DNA from: Vitrella brassicaformis
Taxonomy: Eukaryota > Sar > Vitrellaceae
Length of the DNA: 64,000 nt
NCBI GenBank assembly: GCA_001179505.1
Contig: CDMY01000255.1
Coordinates: forward strand, 337,936-401,935
Direction: 5' to 3'
The translations under genes and the position numbers were made by a program. The notes beneath the pieces are model-generated. The model saw only the letters and a program-made list of their open reading frames with translations, did not search any database and was not told where the DNA came from. Shown one piece after another: positions 21,682-32,934 of this stretch. Positions within the stretch are counted from its first letter, which is position 1. Each line of letters opens with the position of its first letter.

Positions 21682-24600
21682 CTATGACGAGGCTGCTTTT
21701 AGCAGCTGTGAGAGTCTGTTGTGCAGCCGCTCGACACACTCGAAAACCGGGTCCTCGCTTTTTTTCAGAATCCTTGTCAGCACCGCCTGAAACGTGACGT
21801 AACCTCATACCAACTTGTTCCGACAGCTACCAGTCTGAAAGCTACCTTAATCTTTGCGAGGATATCGATGAAACTCTTGACTGAAGCCCAAGACTCCGAA
21901 CCCAGGCCATTGTTTCGTAAGAGCGCTAGTTTCCCGTGCGTGTAGAAATCAAGAATCCAGCTGTTCAAAAGGACTTCATTCCGGGCAGCCGCTTCGTAGT
22001 CATGTGAGAGAACAGCGTCATCTTCAGCCAGCCCCTTCTCCGTCCCAAGGGGTAGTCGTAAGTGTGGTATCATGAGGATATCGATGAACACATCGCTCCT
22101 AGTCGAACAAATGATGTCTTGAATGCCCAGGAAAGCATCGCCAACGCCAGTGACAGCCATAAATGGTGATCGGGCACTGTACTTGATGACCTGTGAGAGA
22201 CAGCAAAATCAACTCGTCGACTGGTCGGCTCCCTGTTTTCTCATCATCTGAACAGGTGTCGAGCTCGCCTGGTTTCCGAAGCACGTCGAGAAGCGCGACG
22301 AAACATGCTGGGAGTCTGTTTCGTTTCCCATTTGCTTCGTGGATAAAGGGAGTCGGAAGTCTTCGGGCCTGAAACTTCGCGTTGCACTGCTTGAGTGGAT
22401 GCAGTTTTCGACTGTGGAGAAGACCTGCATGCCCGTGGTCGGTCCATTGTCGTTTCTTTCTTGTTGTTCTTGTTCGAATTTCTATACCTCGTCATTCAGT
22501 GCGGATATTTCGCTCAGAACAGGGTGTGGGACAGGCGGGAGGAAGGGACTCTTCGCACTGAACATTTCCGACCTTCTCCGTGCTTCTGGTGCCGTGTTGG
22601 CATGGTATCTTGCCTATACAACAAACAAGGACACATTCCACACTCTTGTGACATATCCCTCACTTACACTAGGAAGGAGCGTGCGTCTTTGGAAAAGAAG
22701 GGCAAGAACGAGCAACAGGGTACGGTCTTGCTCCTCCTCGATAGCGGGTGTGCTCTCTACTCGCTTCAAAAGCTGATGCAGTCGGCCTGAGGGAACCACG
22801 AACAAGTAAGCAAAGAGGGGCATCAGTCCGGCTTGGTCAAGGAACCTGAGAGGAGTAATCGGTTGAGAAAAAGGTTGCCGGGTTCTGTTTCGAAGATGTA
22901 CGTCATGAGAGCTACATTCAAAGAAGGGAAAACGCAAGACGCAAAATAAGCTTCCATTCTGGCACAGCCACCTACTCGCAAGTCCGATAGAGTCGCCCCC
23001 TTCGTTGACGAGAAAGCTCCTTCGAAGAAGCTCCATATGGAATCTGAGACGACAAACACGCGCCACATCCAGATGCCGTCGGATTGAGTGAAGTACCTGA
23101 AGTGGTATCGGACGAGACTGCGGATTCGATCCTGCCACTCAGTAACCGCACAGCTTCTCTCCTCTTTTTTGGTCAATAGATGGTGCGCTTCCGCTTCATT
23201 GTTGCAGATAGAGAATAAGGGTTCCGTAAACATCCTGACCAGACCGTCGTCGACGCTGCGCAAGTAGTCGGGAAGGGTCTTTGGCTTTTCAACAAGAGTA
23301 CGGAAATATCCCGAGTCGTCCTTCAGGAAATCAAAATCGCCCGAATCCTTCAGTCTGAGCACTTCATGCAGCTGCAAGACTCGCAAGACTACACGAAAGC
23401 ACACAGGAAAGTGATGCACAAGTCACGCGGAAGCAGTCAGTGCACTGGGTGTGCACCTTGAGACGGGCTTGCCGGGAAGGCACCACTCAGCGTGGACAGG
23501 GTGGAGGACATAAGTCGTTTCATCTGACGAGACACAAGATTCAGTGAACATCAAGTAGCAATAACATACACGGCACAACGTACCTTCGAGAAAGGAAAAT
23601 CGAGAAATATCACGTGACCGAGTGCATCAAAGCCTCGACGACCTGCTCTCCCGCTCATCTTGTTTACAAAAACAATAATGGACAAGACCACTGTCAAGTA
23701 GCGGATACCCTTCTTAGGAGCCTCTCACCTGGCGGAACATTAATGGTGTCAGCTCAAGAGAATCACCAGAGAACGCCACACTTCGAGCCGGCCTGCGGTC
23801 ACGCGAACACGGACAGTGGCAACACTGTTGATACGTGCTGTTTTTCTTCATCTCTTTCCTACATGTTGATCCCGAGTGCCAGGCTTCCAGTTGCGATTAC
23901 AACACGAAGGTAGCCCATCCGAAAGAGAACCTCCACAGCCTGTTTGTATTTCTTGTTCAAACCCTCGTGATGCGCCCCGATTCCACGTCGAAGACCCTCT
24001 ACGAAGAACGAGGGGACGCTGCTCATAGCGACGCGCTGAATCTGTTCCTCAATGTCTTCATTCCGCATGCCAAGGACCTTCCTGGAATCAAGGCATCTCT
24101 TGCGGCCTCCACGTCTATCGACCCGGTATTTTGTTTCATTACCTGTTGGCGAGGCTGAACTCCTCGTCGAACTCTTCTGCGACATCCTTTGGTGGCCCAA
24201 GGCCCGCTCCCAATGTCTCGTCGTATTCACCCTCCAAGCCCTGTTCGAGGCGCTGTTTTCGACCGACATTCTTCATCTTTTCGTTCATTTCAAGTTGCTT
24301 GAGTTGGCTCTGGCACGCGCAAGCACACACACATCCAACTGGGATGGATAGTTTTGCCCCTTCGTCTTCACCTCGTATTTGTCACGTCTTCGCTTGTTTT
24401 CCATTTTTGTCATTTTGGTCCTTTCTTCGTCTCCATAGAACTTGTCGTGTTGCTGTTTGTGCAGAAATGTCACAAGCTTGGCAACCATCGCATGGATCTC
24501 GGTCCTGGAGAAGTTGAAGATGAGCACCGGGAGCAAATCAAACCCCTCCAGAGAACGAACGACACCGAGAAGTTTCTAGAAATTCACAGGGCATGAGAGA

Positions 24601-27600
24601 GACGGGCATGAGAGAGACAGCCTTCTCCGTCCTTCATCAAAACTGTCTAACCTGAGGGTCAAGGTATGTCTTTCGCCTCTCAACGGACCTCAAGATGTTA
24701 GGGAGCCGAGTAAGAGTGATATTGGTTGAGGCATCATCGATGTTTGGGCCAACGAGCCCGTTGTGGTGCACTGCAGGCGAGGCCTACGAAAAGCAGGAAA
24801 TGGCGATGAGGTGTTTTTCCAGCCGCGTACCACTTTTGGTGCGTCACGCTCTTCTTCCTCATCCTCTTCCTCCGATTCATACTCCTCTAGACTCAGACGA
24901 ATCAGTAACACGAATCACAATGTCCGCTGTTTGTCCAGCAGTTTTCTTACCATCTTCCTCGTTTGACTGATGAGCGTCTGGAGTAACACATGGGAACATG
25001 TAGTTTGAATAGCAATTCCCTGATTCTGATACCTGCGGTGTCGTCATCTTCATTCGTGATCGCAGTTGTGCCGAAGCGGCAGGGCGCTGGGTCCATCAGG
25101 CGGCAGACGATGCCGTTGAAGACCTCTTCGCTAATAACGTTGTCCCGAATCAAGCGGACGAATTCGCGCTTTAGGCTGCTCATCCACCACCTGTAAAGAC
25201 AACGTCCACAGCTGCGAAGGCAGAGGAAAGAAACCCATCGCCTCTGGTTGCAGCTGACCGAAATTGACGTTTTGTTACGGCACGAGTGCTTTTGAAGAAG
25301 AAATTTGGTTCGAGCCACCAAAGGCCCGAGGCAGGTGCAGTTTTCTCGAGTGCGCCGTGCAGCAACTTGAAGAACATGAGCGCTTCTGGCGGCGACAGGT
25401 AGAAGTCTTGCGGGAGCCCTTCAGTCAAGACCTGCCAAACATCCATGGGCACTTCCTCGATAGACGTTATAGTTTCTCCCATTCAGTACCTTTCCCCCAT
25501 TCAGTACCTGGCGGAAGTGAAGGCATGCAATCGGGTTCAGCGGATACAAATTGCCGTCGAAATAAACATACTTAAGCAGGTCGGAGTAGCTGAAAAAAAA
25601 AGAGTTCGCGCGCCCGCAACAAGCAGGTCGTACGTAGCCTACCTACCGTTCGTGATGAACAATCATGCTGACGGGGGCTGCAGTGTGCGCGCGGGTCAAC
25701 CACTCGTAAAAGGCCGTAGGATTGCCAACAGTAGCAGAAAGGGCAAGGAAAGGACATGGAATCAATTGCAGCAAGTGTTCCCAGGAGCTTCCTCCTTGTT
25801 CCTGTGAATAGAAATGAAGTACGCGACCTGTAGTGGACACGACGAAAGCGGCTGACCTGGTTTCCGATGCAATGCACTTCGTCAAAGATCACGTATCTCA
25901 ATCTGTTGATCCATTTCCGCTCCTCCGGCGACATCAATATCAGTTCTAGAACTGAAGGCACAGTTACAAGCACCTGGCAGTCCAGCGGCCGATTGTGGTA
26001 CTCCTCTGTCCAGGTGCCAGAAAGCACCGTCTTCGAGAAAGCCGGATACTGCTTAGAGGAGAACCTCGCATAGATCTCTGCATCCACTTGATTCACGAGG
26101 GCTTTTGAAGGTGCAACATATGCGATGACGGACTCGCTGTCGGCTCGCAGGACTGGGAACAAAGTGGAAAAGAAATCCCGGTTGAGCACGTGCCTCCTTC
26201 CGTCGTATTCACTGCAGTCACGCACCTTTCTCCATCGCGTAGTAGCAAATGAAGGTCTTGCCCGATGCAGTTGGTGCGCAAACGAGTGCGGATTCATTCT
26301 ATGCAAACGAACAAAATATGATGAACGTGACAAAATATGATGAACGTGACTTACAACAAAAAGATAAAGCGTTCTGTGCCATACCGCGCACCTTGTCCAC
26401 GATATCGAGAAGCCTTTTCTGCCAAGCATCTGGCTTAAAATTGACTCTCTTGTCTGAAGTCGCGCCCGTTGTGCGCTCGAGGTCTCCTCCCATGAACTTC
26501 AGCTGGAAGTCAATCTCGGCATCAGTCGGCACCTGATAATGCGCTGCCTGGTGAATGCATATCGATCCTTCTGTTACTGTTCTAACCTTGAAATGAATGA
26601 CCTCCTTGGCCCGTTTGACCCTGAACTGATCGAGATCGACGCTCTGACTCTACCACAGCACAACAGAACTCTGCATCGCATGTGGTCACGTTTTTCTTTT
26701 GTTGGCTATCCTACGGGGGTTGCTGCAGTCGCCGAGTGAGCCTCTGTGGCCTTTCCCGTCTTCTTTTCTTTCTGCTTTGGGACTTTGCCTTTCTTTTCTT
26801 GACGCTTGCCGTCTTTCTCGCCCTTCAAGGGTGGGGCTGCCGCCTGCTTGTTTCTCTTCCACGCCTGGAAGAAAGCAACACTGAACAAACTTCGACATCT
26901 ATCCTTCATTCTTTCCAGTTACGAGAAAAAGGTGCTTGGCGCTATCTCGCATTCCAAGGGAGAGGAGAATCTCCTGAAGTGTAGAGACGTCCTTGCCGTC
27001 GATGACGTCTACAGGAAAAAATTGCGCAAGATTGTTGTCTTGGCGCCAATGCATAACGTATCATACCAATGTATGCGTTGAAGATGTCGTGAACCAAACG
27101 AAAGAGCAGACATACTGCTCGTCTTACACCGCTTCGCTTGGAGGGCGTCGTGATGTTGCTTGGCCTCATCTGATGGAGTGAGCTGCAGGAGCACTTTGCT
27201 ATCTTGATCAGCACCTTCATCTGAGACTCGGGGAGTTTCAAGAGGTTCGTTATGGCCGGGAAATCGTTGAACGCGTCCATGACACGATAGTATCCCGCCG
27301 TTTGATTGAGCAAACTAGTGCAAAAGACATCGGGGTCCGTGATGGACCCGAGCTTTTCCACCTGAAGCAGGACAGGTAAGGCTGCCTGAGATTCCAGGAA
27401 TCTAGAACTTACAGCGGCGTCGATCTCCTTGATCTGCACCGAGTCCGCAGCTTTCATTTTTTCTCGTTGAGCCTGAACTACAGAAGCACCTTTTACAACT
27501 CCAAATGTTGCCAAGAGCTGCTTCCTTCTTGCCTGTTCTGTCCTTTCAAGGATCTCCTTTGCCTTTGAACTCATTTTGGGCTTCTTTTTCTCGTCGTCGT

Positions 27601-30421
27601 CTTCCGGCTTACTTCCTGTTATCCAGCTACAGTACATTCAATTAATCGGCCATCGCTTCCGGTCTCTCGTACCCTCTTTTCGTTGCACGATCGGGTGGTG
27701 AAGCTTGTCAGCTCCCGTGAGGGATTTTGCGTATGCATGCAGCGTGGTTTTTCCTCTTTGCTCCCTGACAGGATAGGATACGAGGGGTTGACCCATTCTT
27801 TCAGGTATCGAAGGAAGAGGGACCTTTTGAGCTTGAATTTCATCAACGCTTGCCTCCGCTCAGCATCTGCACCCACATATGGCATGGACAGGCGCACGTC
27901 ATCCACCCATGTGCTTGTCTTTGTGCGGCTGCCTGCCTGCAGCCTGCCTGATTTCAGCTTCGACATCTTCTTCTTCAGCCACTCGGGAAGTTCCTCCTCT
28001 TTTTCAGCGTCCTCGCGGAGGATCTGGTGACCGATATGCGAATGAAGCGCACCCCTAATTGCGACCTTTCACTTCGTACTTCGTATATTGGGTCGACGAT
28101 GTTCGGCTCAGGTTGCCAGTCTTCATCTCGGAAGAGAGGTTGCTGTGCAGCAGAGGAAATGACATGCTGCGTTCGTTCATTTGTGTCTTGTAGTACCTCG
28201 GCTACATCAAGAGCACTGTCTTCGATTTCAAGCGTCCCCGGAAGCTGATTTGACACCAGGAAGCCTTCGAGAAATGTCGAACGCATGGCAAGGATGGCCT
28301 GACTTCCGCCAGCTGTCGATGGAGGGGGAGGGAGTGAGGGAATGGAAGCCAAAGGGAGGACCTTCGCCAACGGTCGGAGGTCGAGGGGGAAGAAGCTCGC
28401 CGAGAAGCCCAATCTCTTCGTTCTCTCCACAGACATCATCATTTGCCATGCCCAGTCGAGCAAGGACACCTCGGAGCCGGACATGCCGAAGAATGACGAG
28501 TCGATGCACCTGCAGACAACCCATCTATGTGCAACAACACATCAACGACGACCCCCTTACCAGTCTTGCGTGTGTGTGTCCTCTGAGACACGCTGCGCGA
28601 TCACCACCATGGTCGTTCGGAAGAGGCGGCTATCAAAATAGTCACACACCTGTACAGCAGAGGCAGAGCACCGCGCGCTTTCTCGTGGTGATTCATGCCT
28701 TCCTTACGTCAGACACCGCTGATAGAAGGTGGTCATGTGCGGCTTCCCGTCCAGTCTGTCGCCTTTCGATGGCCGTGAACATTGAGGAGATCTGAACAGG
28801 CAAACCTGATATCGTTGACAGGCACTGGGGTAAGGGGTCCGTTCCGTACCTCCGACAGCCGTTTCGTCGTTGCCTCGAAGAAAGTCGACAACAGAGTGTC
28901 CTCTATGTCTTCGTAGAATCTCCAGTCCGACTTGGTGCAGGTGCTGTGGCATCTGCATGGCCACAACCGCGCAGCGCATCCATTCGCATGTGCTGGTTTC
29001 GTTTCGTTGTGCCACCTACCTCATTTGGAGAGGCATTGACTGGAGGAGCCAGTCGTGGAGCAGGAGAAGCTTTCCAATTATCGCAGTGAGGTAGCGAAGT
29101 CCTTGTTGCCCCAGAACAGTCAGAAGCGATTCTTCCTCGTCATCATCCTCATCCCCTTGCCCGCTCTCGGAAGTAGCTTCTTCTGCATCGTCATCGTCAC
29201 CGAGCAACTCCCTCAGCCAGTCGACGGCGAGAAAGCTCCGCAGGCCAGGGCGAAAGCGGGAGGCCTCCGTTGTATTTGAAGGAAAAGACTGACCCAGCTC
29301 TTGGAAGAACTGATGCAGCAGCCGAGGGGCTGTCTCCTCCGCCCCGCCACCATTGAGCGAGTCGACGCCTGCCCCGTGAGCCGTTTCTTCCTCTTCGTCG
29401 TCAGCAGAGCCGCTCTCAAGCCGCCTCTTTGTTGCCTCGACATAGCGTGGAAGGAAGGACTGGAGGTTGTTGTTGAGGACAGGGTGACCGAAGTCAACTG
29501 GAAGGGTGTGGGCCACCACTCTTCTCCCTTGCCGCTCGATGTCATAAAACAGCGCCACCGACGTGCCTTGGGTGAGGCATGCAACAAGGAAGCCCCATGG
29601 AATCAGGAACGGGCACGGTTGGTCCTCAGGGAAGGAGGATGCGGTGAGAGGGGTGTTGGGAGGGGGAGGGTTGCCCACATAGGGGTCGTCGCCGGATAAG
29701 ACGAATGCGGGGTGCCAGTCATTGATGTACCGATGCCAGTCCTCGCCATACCAGTCGTAGAATACCAGAGGCTCCAGCTGGTATCGACGACAGTGCAGCA
29801 GCACAGCCTGCCGCAAGCACCACAGCGCCAGGTGATCGCAGAAGTGCCACTCGAAGATGTCAAAAAACACCAGCCGGAAGACGCACCCACACTCCTTCAG
29901 GTTCGCAAGGAACCTCTCGAACTGATATATCACCACCAATGGCTGGATCTCCCAGAGTGACTGATAACTGCGGCACCAGATGCTCCGCAGCAGGTGCACC
30001 AGCAGAGCTTCGCCATGGACGAGGAACAGGTTCGTGCCCCCCAGCTCGCTGACTATGTCGGCCTTCTTCCCACTGGGCCACAGCCCCCGATGCCTGCCGA
30101 CATTGATTGCACACAGCATGCATACAAACACAACCGCGCCGGTAGCAGGTCTGTGACAGTACCGCAGGAGAGAGAGGGGGACCGGTTCGCCAGCGGGAAT
30201 CGACAGGCTGTTGACATACACACAGATGACACACGTCAATGATACAACACAGGAGGAGAGCGCTGTAGGTAGGTGTGCGTAGGTGATGTGTGTGTGCTGT
30301 ACAGGGTTGAAGCAGAGGTCTCAACGATCTCTTCCTCGACGAATGCTTCCTCTGCTTCGAGAAATGCGTCCTCTGGGGCAAAGTCAATGTCGATATCGAC
30401 CTCTGGTATGTCCTCGTCCAT
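21682..30421 (-). CDS. DDX60-like Ski2-family DExH-box RNA helicase
   Basis: Large multi-exon helicase of the DDX60/Ski2-like group; animal members aid cytoplasmic RNA sensing and decay. The N-terminus (30421-30303) is acidic. Exon 30093 to about 29020 matches the DDX60 PIN-like region ([19 protein letters not shown], then [12 protein letters not shown]). Helicase motifs follow: [15 protein letters not shown] (26430), Walker [10 protein letters not shown] (26255), Ia [10 protein letters not shown] (26115), [12 protein letters not shown] (25880), III SATVGNP (25727), [14 protein letters not shown] (23865-23900), [12 protein letters not shown] (23640). The C-terminus [17 protein letters not shown] fits DDX60; an intron at about 21780-21825 leads to the last exon. 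The frame continues upstream of 30421 only to a GTG, so 30421 is the first ATG. Repeats are scarce in most introns. I did not resolve every exon. Confidence 0.85.
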
Positions 30422-30697
30422 TCTTATGCCTTCCGAAGCGCCCAAGCGGCTGATCCGGCCAACCAACGAATGCACTCACCTCACGCTACACGAGCTGAGA
30501 AGAGCAATCAAATTGGGATGAATGTGCCGCTGCACTGATCTGCAGGCTGCGGATGATGGACGAACTGAAGGAAATGTCTTGAGATGAATTTACAGTGAGT
30601 CCGCACCCCTCTATCCCCTCTATGCGCATCTTTGCTCTGCGCCAATCCGCATCATACCCCTCCTCTCGACCGAGGACACTCGTTTGAGGCCTGCCGC

Positions 30698-32740
30698 TCA
30701 CCCCCCCGCACTAAGAAAACAATTCCTCTTCTGTCCGTCCTCATGCAGCCGTCGGTAGACGTCGCCGTACCTGCAGACAAAAGGGAGGGGAACAGCTCCA
30801 GGGGTCAGGCTGTACGGTACGGTACGCCAGTGTCAACTGACGCCTCCTCGTGCCGTACGTACTTGACTTGGAAGTCACTCCTGCCGGCTCGCAGCGCAGC
30901 CTCATCCTGGCCGTATTCAAGCAGCCACAAACGGACAGCACGACTGTTGCTTGCATGTGTGTGTCGGCTTAAGATGGCTAGCTTACGAAGTATGCGACGG
31001 GTCGTGAGCTGCACATCATGTGATGGACGAGGCGAACCGGATGGTTCAGACAGTAGCACAGGAACCCACACGCAGCGGCAACAGAGCGGCCCACACCCGC
31101 TGAAAGCAAAACGCCATAAAAAGGCAATAATATGGTGGTACTTGACGACAGAGCACTCTCACCGTTGCAGTGCACGTAAACAGCGTGGCCATTCTGGATG
31201 AGTGCCCCTAGTATGAATGCCGCCTGAGAGTAGGAAGGTCATCACGTTCACACCCAATCTATCTCATCCGTGTGATGGGGAGTCGGTGGGCCAGTGAGCG
31301 AATGAGCCAGGCCACCTACCTGCGGCAACATGTTCGCTCTGTCTTGTGTCGACATGTCAGTGGTGGGAATCCACACATAGGCAAGTGAGTACTCCTTGAA
31401 GAGATCATAAATCACCTGCGGCGTCCTGCAACGCAGCAAGGTCGGCACTTATCAGTCAATCAGATCAACAAGCGCTCTTTCAAGCGGGCGTGGAGGCGTC
31501 GAGAAGGTGGGAGGCCCGTGGAGTGCACTTGAGTGGCGTACCTCTTGTCCCACTCAGGAAAGTGCTCAGGGTCGGGGAAGTTGTTCTTGGCGTCTGATGT
31601 GATTGATAGGGCCGTCAGTCAGCACAAACAAGGGTTGACATCCATTCCGTCCTCGCCGTCCAGCTGTTCGAGTGGCTTGCCTGCCGGCCTACCTTCATGG
31701 GTCTGAAAGTTGAGCAGGCAGGTGACTTTCAGCTCATCTCGTAGCTTCTCGATATGCCGGCGGCTTCGAGGGCAGCTGCCTACCCACAGGTTATCACTCA
31801 CACGATTGTAGTGCATGTCATTTCTCTCCTGCACGCAACGACACCCACACACCACACATCTGTCCTCTCCCTCTCCATGTGAGCGCGTGTGTTTTGTGTG
31901 TGTGTTTTGTGTGTGTGTGTGTGTGTCCATTACCTTGACACTGTTGTAGAACCTCGTTGTGTGACTGTATTCGCTCATGCCCTGACTTTCCATGAAGTGG
32001 GTCGGCGGCAGCAGGAAAACACCATCAAAAACCTTCACATCTGCACACACACGAGCAGGCCCGGCCCGCCCGGGCACAAGGGCAATCGAATACATACATG
32101 TGCAGCACGCACTCATTGCAGCCAGCCATGTACCTGTCCGCTTCTTTTTCCTCGTACCTTGTTCACTTGCTGGCGTGGACAGCATCTCCTTGCCATCCCA
32201 TTTCCGGTTGTCATGGCTCCCATAGCCCTCCCACTCCCAATTGGCGCCTGGTGACAGACAGACAGACAGACACCGAATGGCACACTCTATCCGTCAGTCA
32301 GTCCGTGTTTGGTGGCTACTTGGATTTGTTTTGCGCACGAACTTGTACTCGAAGGGTACGCTTAGGTCGTCGACGGCGATATCAGCAGACCAGAACGACG
32401 GCTCCATGCTCTTGGGAGGCGACGATGGCGACATGGACGGACACTCCGACACCTTCCAGCTGCACTTGCGGCCCGGACGGGGGGATTCCAACACAGCACA
32501 TGTTTCACCACATGACGGTCATACATACGGCATCATTGCCGCCTCATGCAATGCATGTCGTCGTCGTGCATAATCGCTCACCTGCCAAGCTCAGGCAGCG
32601 ACCCCACAACCGCAATCGAAGTCCCTGCTCTCAACCACAGACAGATGACAGACACCATGGGCAATCAGCAGTGCATGCATCCATATCCATCAGATCTGAC
32701 CTGGAGGGACAAAGGATATGACACTGAACCTGACCTTCAT
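30698..32740 (-). CDS. Laforin-type glucan phosphatase (CBM20 plus dual-specificity phosphatase)
   Basis: Removes phosphate from storage polyglucan (glycogen, or amylopectin-like starch). Twelve exons (32701-32740, 32582-32624, 32320-32459, 32158-32247, 31934-32040, 31693-31828, 31542-31593, 31320-31425, 31163-31223, 30987-31099, 30863-30906, 30698-30770) sum exactly to 334 residues, close to human laforin. The CBM20 domain starts MKVRFSVISFVPPG and runs through VVGSLPELGSWK and EYKFVRK to NWEWEGYGSHDNRKWDG. The phosphatase part has RVSDNLWVGSCPR, LLNFQTHE and AYVWIPTTDMSTQDR. The active site HCNAGVGRSVAA is intact, with catalytic Cys and Arg; the intron at 31162 splits it. The C-terminal DEAALRAG segment matches laforin. 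Laforin presence suits a red-lineage alveolate storing semicrystalline starch. It is head-to-head with PRORP and lies downstream of nothing else on its strand. Confidence 0.93.
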
Positions 32741-32879
32741 TGACTTTCTCCTCAGTGAGCACTGGACCGAATAGAGATCTGCACACAACAAATCAATAAC
32801 ACAAGTGAGAATTTCAATGCAAACACGTGCAGCAGACGGTTTGGTGTGCTGCTTACCTTGCCTTCCGCTGTTGCAAAAG

Positions 32880-32887
32880 AGCTCGCA
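32880..32887 (-). promoter_or_regulatory. TGCGAGCT octamer, laforin/PRORP promoter
   Basis: The minus strand reads GTGCGAGCTCTTTTG. It lies in the 194-bp gap between start codons 32740 and 32935, 48 bp from the PRORP ATG. Confidence 0.5.
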
Positions 32888-32934
32888 CATCTGCAAGCTT
32901 GCCTCGCAGCGAGATCTTCATCGCCGTTGTGAAT

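Noticed and set aside
17106-30421. Capping enzyme, poly(A) polymerase and helicase side by side as an endogenous giant-virus fragment
   Set aside because: All three are intron-rich, and poly(A) polymerase and DDX60 are of cellular eukaryotic type; no capsid or polymerase genes are present.
30422-30475. Upstream extension of the DDX60-like protein to 30475
   Set aside because: The codon at 30475 is GTG on the minus strand and is preceded by TGA; the first ATG is 30421.
32860-32921. A possible laforin first exon starting MKISLRGKLADVRALL at 32921, only 13 bp from the PRORP ATG
   Set aside because: The ATG at 32740 gives MKVRFSVISFVPPG, matching the laforin start, and all twelve exons then sum in frame. 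The 32880 region also contains the promoter octamer, so it is better read as promoter or 5' UTR.
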